This document shows, piece after piece, positions 1 to 5,133 of a stretch of 5,133 nt of DNA. A program made the translations under genes and the position numbers. Within the stretch, counting starts at the first letter, position 1. Every line of letters starts with the position of its first letter. Under the pieces are notes generated by a model. The model ran no database searches, was not told the DNA's origin, and saw only the letters and a list, made by a program, of their open reading frames with translations. Location of the stretch: the NCBI GenBank assembly GCA_002937525.1, contig PTKA01000148.1, forward strand, positions 1 to 5,133, written 5' to 3'. The DNA comes from Alphaproteobacteria bacterium MarineAlpha10_Bin3. Its GTDB lineage: Bacteria; Pseudomonadota; Alphaproteobacteria; UBA8366; GCA-2717185.

Positions 1-1
1 T

Positions 2-442
2 ATCGTCGTCGGCGCGGTGGCCAGTTGGGAAGACAAGATTCTGCTCTGCCGCCGGGCCATCGAGCCCCGCAAGGGATACTGGACCATGCCGGCAGGGTAT
101 CTGGAACTGAATGAGGCGGCCGCCCATGGCGCGGTCCGCGAAACGCTTGAGGAAGCCTGCGCCGAGATCGCAATCGACGCCTTGCTCGCGGTCTACAACA
201 TCCCGCGCATCAGCCAGGTGCAGCTCATCTACCGGGCAAAATTGCTGTCCCCCGATTGCGCGCCCGGCGAGGAAAGCGAAGAAGCGGCGTTGTTCGATTG
301 GGATCGAATCCCCTGGGACAATCTCGCCTTTCCCTCCGTCATCTGGGCATTGAACCATTATGACGAAGTCCGCGACCAACCGGTTTTCACCGCCCGGACC
401 AATGCGCTCGACAATGCCTGGGGCGAAATTTCCCGCGATTAG
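2..442 (+). CDS. NUDIX hydrolase, 3' part (start lies upstream of the window)
   Basis: This is the C-terminal part of a NUDIX-fold pyrophosphohydrolase, an enzyme class that cleaves nucleoside-diphosphate-X substrates. The frame is open from base 2 and its first residues (IVVGAV, then [18 protein letters not shown]) already match the interior of the fold, so the GTG at 17 is an internal valine and not a start. The NUDIX box GX5EX7REUXEEXGU lies at about 95-163: G, then E seven residues on, then RETLEEACA. The catalytic acidic residues of the REXXEE core are present, but the canonical glycine after EE is cysteine. The combination of CRRAIEPR with RETLEEACA resembles the NUDIX group that carries an N-terminal zinc ribbon; that ribbon would lie off-window, so this is inference. 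NADH or ADP-ribose type substrates are possible, but the substrate cannot be read from this fragment. The gene converges on yciB, 53 bases away. Confidence 0.9.
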   Translation: MVVGAVASWEDKILLCRRAIEPRKGYWTMPAGYLELNEAAAHGAVRETLEEACAEIAIDALLAVYNIPRISQVQLIYRAKLLSPDCAPGEESEEAALFDWDRIPWDNLAFPSVIWALNHYDEVRDQPVFTARTNALDNAWGEISRD

Positions 443-467
443 GGATGTCTTCCGCAAATTCGTCGTC

Positions 468-505
468 GCGAACCAAAGGGTTCGCTCGGGATTTGTTATT
501 TTTTT
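468..505 (+). terminator. Probable intrinsic terminator of the NUDIX gene, between convergent genes
   Basis: A perfect 7-bp stem, GCGAACC (468-474) with GGTTCGC (479-485), closes a four-base AAAG loop. It is followed five bases later by the T-rich stretch 491-505, which ends in seven consecutive T. It begins 26 bases after the NUDIX stop codon. The gap between stem and T tract is longer than ideal, and the T tract overlaps the last codon and stop of yciB on the other strand. Read on the minus strand the same hairpin follows the yciB stop but lacks a T run, so it would serve that gene only weakly. Confidence 0.5.
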
Positions 506-1083
506 CCCGTGTCGGATTGACTGCGCAGGATCAGCCGCGCCTGGCTGGCGGTGAAGGCGAGAGTCAGGCCGATGGCGCCGAATAATTTATAATTGACCCA
601 GAAATCCGTGCTCTGGGTTCGCCAGACGATTTCGTTGATGACCGCCATGACGGCGAAGAATATGCCGAACCGTAGCGTGAGAGTGCGCCAGTCCTGGTCA
701 GTGAGCTGCCAGGCGCCGCTGAGCAAGGGCTTCAACAACGGCTTGTCGAAGATCAGCCCGCCAATCAGCACCACCGCGAATAATCCCTGAACGATGGTCG
801 GTTTCAGCTTGATGAAACGTTCATCGTCGAAATACAGGGTCAGGCCGCCAAAAATCATCACAATCACGGCGGTCGCGACCGTCACGACCGGAACGCGGCG
901 TTCCAGTATGTAGGACGCGGCAATCGCCACTACCGACGCGGCCATCAGCGCGCCGGTCGCCGCCATCAGGCCATATTTCACATAGGCGATGAAGAAGATG
1001 ATGAGCGGGCCGTATTCCACGGCCGGCCGCAACCAGGGTCGGTTTGACGTTGTCATGCCCACCATATAACGGCGATGCGGCAT
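496..1083 (-). CDS. yciB: Inner-membrane protein YciB / septation protein IspZ family
   Basis: This is a polytopic inner-membrane protein of the YciB (IspZ, intracellular septation protein A) family, linked in other bacteria to cell-envelope synthesis and division; its biochemical activity is not established. The 195 residues carry five to six hydrophobic segments, at about 21-37, 39-58, 67-85, 94-112, 134-153 and 162-183. Family signatures are visible: EYGPLIIFF (23-31), FGGLTLYFDDERFIKLKPTIVQ (78-99), W132 with RFGIFFAVMAVINEIVWR (138-155), and FWVNYKLFG (161-169). The C-terminus is short and charged. The start is uncertain. The ATG at 1083 has AAGGA directly abutting it, too close to act as its ribosome binding site, and the ATG at 1056 (186 residues) has only a weak GGTGGG upstream. 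I kept the longest frame. The gene is divergent from the gcv operon and convergent with the NUDIX gene, so it is probably transcribed alone. Confidence 0.93.
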   Translation of the reverse strand: MPHRRYMVGMTTSNRPWLRPAVEYGPLIIFFIAYVKYGLMAATGALMAASVVAIAASYILERRVPVVTVATAVIVMIFGGLTLYFDDERFIKLKPTIVQGLFAVVLIGGLIFDKPLLKPLLSGAWQLTDQDWRTLTLRFGIFFAVMAVINEIVWRTQSTDFWVNYKLFGAIGLTLAFTASQARLILRSQSDTGKK

Positions 1084-1090
1084 TCCTTAA

Positions 1091-1096
1091 AGTGTA
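1091..1096 (-). promoter_or_regulatory. Weak candidate -10 element for yciB
   Basis: On the minus strand TACACT (1096 to 1091) matches four of six positions of a sigma70-type -10 box. Transcription would then begin near 1084, giving a usable leader only if translation starts at the inner ATG at 1056. No convincing -35 box is seen at the proper distance, so this is a tentative call. Confidence 0.2.
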
Positions 1097-1138
1097 AATC
1101 GACACCAAACACGATTCCGTGGCGGCCGCCCCATTCGG

Positions 1139-1179
1139 TTGACAATCCGGGCTGGACGATTACCTTGAAGACGTACAAT
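1139..1179 (+). promoter_or_regulatory. Candidate sigma70-type promoter of the gcvTHP operon
   Basis: A perfect -35 consensus TTGACA sits at 1139-1144. Sixteen bases downstream TACCTT (1161-1166) is a weak -10 candidate. TACAAT at 1174-1179 is a much better -10 (five of six) but lies 29 bases from this -35, so it would need another or no -35. Either choice starts transcription at about 1173-1187, just ahead of the first riboswitch helix, as expected for a riboswitch leader. The -35 is directly seen; the pairing with a -10 is inference. Confidence 0.45.
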
Positions 1180-1181
1180 GC

Positions 1182-1284
1182 ACCGTTGAACCCTGTGGGA
1201 GAGACGGATACCGCAATCGGGTATCCGCGCCGAAGGAGCAACCGCCCCGGAATCTCTCAGGCAAAAGGACCGCAGGGGAAGGTC
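1182..1284 (+). promoter_or_regulatory. Glycine riboswitch, aptamer 1 of a tandem pair (with leader and linker)
   Basis: This is the first glycine-binding aptamer in the gcv mRNA leader. The conserved cores are GCCGAAGGAGCAA (1229-1241) and CTCTCAGGCAAAAGGAC (1254-1270), the hallmark strings of this RNA class. Helices can be drawn by eye: P1 CCCTGTG (1191-1197) with CGCAGGG (1271-1277), including one G-U; GAGAGA (1199-1204) with TCTCTC (1253-1258); and an eight-pair arm CGGATACC (1205-1212) with GGTATCCG (1220-1227). The leader ACC (1182-1184) can pair with GGT (1281-1283) in the linker, consistent with the leader-linker kink-turn known for tandem glycine riboswitches. Its position directly upstream of glycine cleavage genes agrees with its role as a glycine sensor. 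Confidence 0.95.
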
Positions 1285-1380
1285 ACTCTGGAAAGCAGGC
1301 GTCGCCGTCATGGCGTCTCACCGAAGGTGTAAGCCGGGCAATACCCGGTGATGCTCTCAGGTTCAAAGACAGAGCGGGGG
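1285..1380 (+). promoter_or_regulatory. Glycine riboswitch, aptamer 2 of the tandem pair
   Basis: This is the second aptamer, which follows the first after a linker of only a few bases. The cores CACCGAAGGTGTAAGC (1319-1334) and CTCTCAGGTTCAAAGACAGAG (1354-1374) are the second-aptamer forms of the class. P1 is CTCTG (1286-1290) with CAGAG (1370-1374). The next helix is GAAAGCA (1291-1297) with TGCTCTC (1352-1358), with a single A-C mismatch. Hairpin arms are CGCC (1303-1306) with GGCG (1312-1315), and CCGGG (1334-1338) with CCCGG (1344-1348). In tandem members this aptamer is the one adjacent to the expression platform, as here. Confidence 0.95.
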
Positions 1381-1431
1381 CACAGATCCATGGGAATGGA
1401 GCTGTCGCCGTGAACCCGTTTTGTTGAAGGA
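1375..1431 (+). promoter_or_regulatory. Riboswitch expression platform: terminator-like hairpin, then gcvT ribosome binding site
   Basis: Directly after aptamer 2 a long imperfect hairpin can form. Its outer stem is CGGG (1375-1378) with CCCG (1415-1418). The middle stem is GGC (1379-1381) with GCC (1407-1409). The inner stem is ACAGATCCA (1382-1390) with TGGAGCTGT (1397-1405), with one A-G mismatch and a TGGGAA loop. TTTT (1419-1422) follows at once, as in an intrinsic terminator, although the T run is short. The Shine-Dalgarno GAAGGA (1426-1431) lies four bases beyond. The structure is drawn from the sequence; whether control is by termination or by ribosome access is inference. Confidence 0.55.
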
Positions 1432-1438
1432 CCGCCCG

Positions 1439-2554
1439 GTGAAAGCACCTTGTACAGTCGCGTTGGACCGCACGCCGCTATACGATCTTCATATCGCATC
1501 TGGCGCCAAGATGGTGCCGTTCGCCGGCTATCATATGCCGGTCCAGTTCGCCGCCGGCGTGCTGAAGGAACATCTGCACACGCGCCGTCAGGCCGGGTTG
1601 TTCGACGTGTCGCATATGGGTCAGTTGCGGCTGATCGGCGTGAACGCCGCCGCGGCCCTTGAAGCGCTGGTTCCCGGCGATATCCAGGGGCTGGTGCCGG
1701 GCGCCATGCGCTACACCCAGTTCACCGGCCCGTCCGGCGGCATTCTGGACGATCTTATCGTGACCAAGGCGCAAGATCATCTGTATCTGGTCGTCAACGC
1801 CGATCGCAAGGCGGCCGATCTCGCCCATTTGCGGGCCAATCTGCCGCGCGATATCGCCGTTGAACCGATGGAAGACCGCGCCCTTATCGCCCTGCAGGGA
1901 CCGGCCGCCGCGCGCGTATTGGAACGCCACGCCGGTGGCGCCGCCGGACTGAAATTCATGTCCAGCGCCGCGATGCCGGTCATGGGCTTTGCGTGCATCG
2001 TCAGCCGCTGCGGCTATACCGGCGAGGATGGATTCGAGATCTCGGTCGCGGGCCAGGACGCGCCAGCACTGGCGGCAGCACTGCTGGACGAAGCAGAGGT
2101 CGCGCCGATTGGCCTGGGCGCGCGGGATTCGCTGCGCCTGGAAGCGGGGTTGTGCCTGTATGGCCATGACATCGACACCACGACGAGCCCGGTCGAGGCC
2201 GGTCTGGCCTGGTCGATCGGCAAGCGGCGGCGGGCCGAAGGCGGTTTCCCCGGCGATGCCGTGATCCGCCGGCAGATTGCCCAGGGCGTTACGCGAAGGC
2301 GGGTCGGATTACGCCCCGACGGCCGCGCCCCGGCGCGCGAGGGAACCCCGATCGCCGACAAGGACGGCCGGAACGCCGGCGCCGTGACCAGCGGTGGCTT
2401 CGCCCCGACCTTGGGCGCGCCGATTTCGATGGGTTATGTGCGCGCCGAATTGGCCAGCATCGATACCCCGCTCGATCTGATGGTCCGGGGCAAGGCGATG
2501 GCCGCGCGCGTCGCAGCCATGCCGTTCACGCCGGCACGCTATCACCGGGGATAA
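1439..2554 (+). CDS. gcvT: Glycine cleavage system T-protein (aminomethyltransferase)
   Basis: GcvT takes the aminomethyl group from the lipoyl arm of GcvH, releases ammonia and forms 5,10-methylene-tetrahydrofolate in the cytoplasm. The protein is 371 residues, the usual length. Family motifs run in order: FAGYHMPVQ (28-36), FDVSHMGQL (55-63), GGILDDLIV (100-108) with the conserved aspartate that corresponds to the essential Asp of E. coli GcvT, LIALQGP (149-155), GYTGEDGFEIS (192-202), and GLGARDSLRLEAGL (225-238) running on to YGHDID. The C-terminal domain ends with VRGK (349-352) and MPFTPARY. I chose the GTG at 1439 because GAAGGA (1426-1431) precedes it by seven bases; the in-frame TTG at 1421 has no such site. 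The gene is first in the gcvTHP operon, with gcvH 21 bases downstream, and lies under the tandem glycine riboswitch. Confidence 0.97.
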   Translation: MKAPCTVALDRTPLYDLHIASGAKMVPFAGYHMPVQFAAGVLKEHLHTRRQAGLFDVSHMGQLRLIGVNAAAALEALVPGDIQGLVPGAMRYTQFTGPSGGILDDLIVTKAQDHLYLVVNADRKAADLAHLRANLPRDIAVEPMEDRALIALQGPAAARVLERHAGGAAGLKFMSSAAMPVMGFACIVSRCGYTGEDGFEISVAGQDAPALAAALLDEAEVAPIGLGARDSLRLEAGLCLYGHDIDTTTSPVEAGLAWSIGKRRRAEGGFPGDAVIRRQIAQGVTRRRVGLRPDGRAPAREGTPIADKDGRNAGAVTSGGFAPTLGAPISMGYVRAELASIDTPLDLMVRGKAMAARVAAMPFTPARYHRG

Positions 2555-2564
2555 TGAGAAAGCA

Positions 2565-2570
2565 GGGAGG
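2565..2570 (+). promoter_or_regulatory. Strong Shine-Dalgarno of gcvH
   Basis: GGGAGG lies five bases before the gcvH ATG and is a near-perfect complement of the 16S rRNA tail. It is much stronger than the sites before gcvT or gcvP, which fits a need for more of the small H-protein than of the large enzymes (inference). Confidence 0.7.
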
Positions 2571-2575
2571 AAAAC

Positions 2576-2950
2576 ATGAGCGAAACAAAATTTACCGAAG
2601 ACCATGAATGGATCCGCGTCGATGGCGATATTGCGACGATCGGCATTACCGATTACGCACAAGAACAGCTCGGCGATATCGTCTTCGTGGAATTGCCCCA
2701 AACCGGCGACACTATCGACCAGGGCGGCGACGTCGCAATCGTCGAATCGGTCAAGGCGGCAAGCGATATCCATGCCCCGGTTTCGGGCACGGTCGAAACA
2801 GTCAATGACGCGCTCGTCGATGAACCGGGCAAGGCGAACGAAGACCCGGAAGGCGACGGCTGGTTCTTCACCGTGACCCTTAGCGATCCAGCCGAACTCG
2901 ACGATCTGATGGATGCCGACACCTATAAGGCGTTCGTCGCCAAACTCTAA
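2576..2950 (+). CDS. gcvH: Glycine cleavage system H-protein (lipoyl carrier)
   Basis: GcvH is the lipoylated shuttle protein that carries the aminomethyl intermediate from GcvP to GcvT and is then reoxidised by the L-protein. At 124 residues it is full length for the family. Visible signatures are the N-terminal KFTEDHEW (5-12), ITDYAQEQLGDIVFVELPQ (24-42), and the lipoyl site VESVKAASDIHAPVSG (56-71), where Lys60 is the modified residue. The loop VNDALVDEPGKANEDPEGDGW (76-96) and the C-terminal YKAFV (117-121) are also typical. The ATG at 2576 has an ideal ribosome binding site, GGGAGG, five bases upstream. The gene sits 21 bases after gcvT and 24 bases before gcvP, so it is almost certainly co-transcribed with both. 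Nothing unusual is seen in it. Confidence 0.98.
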   Translation: MSETKFTEDHEWIRVDGDIATIGITDYAQEQLGDIVFVELPQTGDTIDQGGDVAIVESVKAASDIHAPVSGTVETVNDALVDEPGKANEDPEGDGWFFTVTLSDPAELDDLMDADTYKAFVAKL

Positions 2951-2974
2951 CCCCCTAACCTTGAAAGAATCGCC

Positions 2975-5133
2975 ATGGCCCCCTTGCTGGACCTTGAACA
3001 GAACGACGATTTCGTCACCCGCCATATCGGGCCGAACCAGGCCGATATCGACGCCATGCTGCGCGTGGTCGGAATTGCGTCCCTGGAAGCGTTGATCGAC
3101 CGGGCCGCACCCGCCGCAATCCGCGCCGCGGGACCGCTTGACCTGCCGCCCGGCCGGACCGAAGCCGAGGTGCTGGCCGCCCTGCGGGCCATGGCGTCGA
3201 AGAACCGGGTGATGCGCTCGATGATCGGCATGGGCTACCATGATTGTTTCACGCCGGGCGTGATATTGCGCAATGTGCTGGAAAACCCCGGCTGGTACAC
3301 CGCCTATACACCCTACCAGCCGGAAATCTCGCAAGGCCGGCTGGAAGTGCTGCTGGCGTTTCAGACCATGGTCATGGATTTGACCGGGATGAATGTGGCC
3401 AATGCCTCGCTTTTGGATGAAGCGACCGCCGCCGCCGAAGCGATGACCTTGTGCCGGCGCATGGGCAAATCGAAAAGCAATGTCTTCTTTGCCGCCCAGG
3501 ACTGCCACCCGCAGACCCTGGCGGTGCTGGCGACCCGGGCGGCGCCGCTGGGAATCGAATTGCGGGTCGGCGATCCGCATCGCGACCTCGCGGACGCAGC
3601 CCCCTTCGGCGTCTTGTTGCAATATCCGGCCGGCGACGGGACGGTCTCCGATTACGCAGCGGTGGCCGCCGCCGCCCATGGCTGCGGCGCGCTGGTCACG
3701 GTCGCGGCCGATCTGCTGGCGCTGACATTGCTGACCCCGCCCGGCGAATGGGGCGCCGACGCCGTTATCGGCAGCGCCCAGCGCTTCGGCGTGCCATTGG
3801 GCTGCGGCGGGCCACATGCCGCGTTCATGGCGACCCGCGAGAAATTCCGCCGCTCGATTCCCGGCCGCCTGGTCGGCGTGTCGATCGACGCCAGTGGAAA
3901 GCCGGCCTTGCGCCTGGCGCTGCAAACCCGCGAACAGCATATCCGCCGCGAAAAAGCCACCAGCAACATCTGTACCGCCCAGGTGCTGCTGGCGGTCATG
4001 GCGGCACTTTATGCGATCTATCACGGGCCGGAACGGTTGGCGGTCATCGCCGCACGGGTCCATCGGATGGCCTGTATCGCGGCGGCGGGGTTGCGCGAAC
4101 TCGGTTTCGAAATCACCAATAATTCCTGGTTCGACACGCTCAGCCTGCGCGTGCCGGGCGGCGCGGCGGCGCTGCACGAACGGGCGCGGAACGCCGGGTT
4201 CAACTTTCGCGAAATCGACGGCGACAGGCTGGCATTATCCTTTGATGAAACCACGACCAGGGCCGATATCGAAGCGGTCTGGAGCATATTCGGTGGCGGC
4301 GCGCCATCAATCGACGCCATCGACGCCAAAATCGAGGACGGAATTCCGGCAGCCTTACGCCGGCGCACTCGATTTCTGACCCACCCGATCTTCAACAGCC
4401 ACCACTCGGAAACCGAAATGCTGCGCTACCTGAAGCGCCAGCAGGACAAGGATATCGCGCTCGACCGGTCGATGATCCCGCTCGGTTCCTGCACCATGAA
4501 GCTGAATGCGACAACCCAGATGATGCCAATAAGCTGGCCCGAATTCGCCCGCATCCATCCCTTCGCCCCGGCCAGCCAGTTGGCCGGGTACCGGGCGCTG
4601 ATCGACGATCTGGAAGACATGCTGTGCCGGGCGACCGGGTATGATGCGGTGTCGTTTCAATCCAATGCCGGGTCGCAGGGCGAATTCGCCGGCCTGCTGG
4701 TGATCCGCGCCTATCATGGCAGCCGGGGCCAGGGCGGCCGCGATATCTGCCTGATCCCCAGCTCGGCCCACGGCACCAATCCGGCCAGCGCCGTGATGGC
4801 CGGCCTGCGGGTCGTCGTCGTCGATTGTGACGATGCCGGCAATATCGATATCGACGATCTGCGCGCCAAGGCGAAAGCCCATGCCGGCGCGCTCGCCGCC
4901 CTGATGGTGACCTATCCCTCGACCCATGGCGTGTTCGAGGAATCGATCCGCGATATCTGCGCCATCGTCCACGACAATGGCGGCCAGGTCTATCTGGACG
5001 GCGCCAATCTGAACGCCTTGCTGGGGGTCAGCCGGCCAGCCGAACTGGGCGCCGACGTATCGCACATGAATTTGCACAAGACGTTCTGCATCCCGCATGG
5101 CGGCGGTGGTCCCGGTATGGGACCGATCGGCGT
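2975..5133 (+). CDS. gcvP: Glycine dehydrogenase (decarboxylating), P-protein; 3' end beyond the window
   Basis: GcvP is the PLP enzyme that decarboxylates glycine and loads the aminomethyl group onto lipoyl-GcvH. The frame is open from the ATG at 2975 to the window end, giving 719 codons with no stop. The N-terminal half shows RHIGP (16-20), [43 protein letters not shown] (145-157), [16 protein letters not shown] (266-281) and [18 protein letters not shown] (317-334). The start of the catalytic half shows [11 protein letters not shown] (501-511), [10 protein letters not shown] (596-605), YLDGAN (673-678) and HKTF, in which Lys702 is the PLP-binding lysine, followed by the glycine-rich [10 protein letters not shown]. 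Both halves lie in one chain, so this is the single-chain type (about 950 residues expected) and not separate gcvPA and gcvPB. The homologous E. coli stretch reads GYGGPH, while here residue 277 is cysteine. GAAAG (2963-2967), seven bases before the ATG, is a weak ribosome binding site. Confidence 0.97.
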   Translation, partial: MAPLLDLEQNDDFVTRHIGPNQADIDAMLRVVGIASLEALIDRAAPAAIRAAGPLDLPPGRTEAEVLAALRAMASKNRVMRSMIGMGYHDCFTPGVILRNVLENPGWYTAYTPYQPEISQGRLEVLLAFQTMVMDLTGMNVANASLLDEATAAAEAMTLCRRMGKSKSNVFFAAQDCHPQTLAVLATRAAPLGIELRVGDPHRDLADAAPFGVLLQYPAGDGTVSDYAAVAAAAHGCGALVTVAADLLALTLLTPPGEWGADAVIGSAQRFGVPLGCGGPHAAFMATREKFRRSIPGRLVGVSIDASGKPALRLALQTREQHIRREKATSNICTAQVLLAVMAALYAIYHGPERLAVIAARVHRMACIAAAGLRELGFEITNNSWFDTLSLRVPGGAAALHERARNAGFNFREIDGDRLALSFDETTTRADIEAVWSIFGGGAPSIDAIDAKIEDGIPAALRRRTRFLTHPIFNSHHSETEMLRYLKRQQDKDIALDRSMIPLGSCTMKLNATTQMMPISWPEFARIHPFAPASQLAGYRALIDDLEDMLCRATGYDAVSFQSNAGSQGEFAGLLVIRAYHGSRGQGGRDICLIPSSAHGTNPASAVMAGLRVVVVDCDDAGNIDIDDLRAKAKAHAGALAALMVTYPSTHGVFEESIRDICAIVHDNGGQVYLDGANLNALLGVSRPAELGADVSHMNLHKTFCIPHGGGGPGMGPIG

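Noticed and set aside
1075..1332. Small + and - strand open frames across the gcv leader, possible leader peptides.
   Set aside because: The region is fully explained by the promoter and the tandem riboswitch; the frames cut through conserved aptamer cores and lack good ribosome binding sites.
1421..1438. Upstream TTG at 1421 as the gcvT start.
   Set aside because: It lies inside the T tract of the expression platform and has no ribosome binding site, while the GTG at 1439 has GAAGGA at the ideal distance.
1478..2167. A 229-codon open frame on the minus strand opposite gcvT.
   Set aside because: It is a mirror of strongly conserved gcvT codons; no domain or plausible start context is seen.
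3803..3805. Cysteine 277 of GcvP where E. coli has tyrosine in GYGGPH, considered as a possible defect.
   Set aside because: It lies in the N-terminal non-catalytic half, all other motifs are intact, and this position varies among P-proteins as far as I recall.
3451..4122. A 223-codon + strand frame inside gcvP in another phase.
   Set aside because: It is an arginine- and proline-rich shifted-frame translation overlapping gcvP, which is intact in its own frame, so it is not evidence of a frameshift.
2309..4177. A 622-codon open frame on the minus strand opposite the gcvT end, gcvH and the first half of gcvP.
   Set aside because: Its translation is rich in R, G, Q, D and H with no recognisable domain, it lies opposite three clearly identified genes, and long antisense frames are expected in GC-rich coding DNA.
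4355..5098. A 247-codon open frame on the minus strand opposite gcvP.
   Set aside because: It is a low-complexity translation antisense to the conserved catalytic region of gcvP, with no family motif.

Overview
The window is GC-rich bacterial chromosome with tightly packed genes and strong third-position GC bias. The protein content suggests an alphaproteobacterium, possibly Rhodospirillales-like: a YciB/IspZ protein with an N-terminal extension before EYGPL, and a tandem glycine riboswitch ahead of a gcvT-gcvH-gcvP operon. The taxon is an inference from gene content and composition. No mobile element, CRISPR array, tRNA or rRNA was seen.

Layout. (1) Bases 1-442, + strand: the 3' part of a NUDIX hydrolase whose start lies upstream. 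(2) Bases 443-495: a short convergent intergenic region with a perfect 7-bp hairpin followed by a T-rich tract, probably a terminator. (3) Bases 496-1083, - strand: a complete YciB/IspZ inner-membrane protein. (4) Bases 1084-1438: a noncoding divergent region. It holds a probable promoter for the gcv operon, a two-aptamer glycine riboswitch (about 1182-1374), and an expression platform with a long hairpin plus TTTT just before the gcvT ribosome binding site. (5) Bases 1439-2554: gcvT (T-protein). (6) Bases 2576-2950: gcvH (H-protein, lipoyl lysine 60). (7) Bases 2975 to the window end: gcvP (P-protein), open to the last base. It contains the whole N-terminal half and the start of the C-terminal catalytic half, including the PLP-binding lysine 702.

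How the genes work together. GcvP decarboxylates glycine and passes the aminomethyl group to the lipoyl arm of GcvH. GcvT releases ammonia and makes 5,10-methylene-tetrahydrofolate. The fourth component, the L-protein (dihydrolipoamide dehydrogenase), is not in the window and is commonly encoded elsewhere. The riboswitch senses glycine, the substrate of the complex, so the operon is very probably induced by glycine. The NUDIX and yciB genes are neighbours with no visible functional link to glycine cleavage.

I found no undescribed system. The parts most worth a second look are RNA-level: the leader-linker kink-turn candidate of the tandem riboswitch, and the way its expression platform may work.
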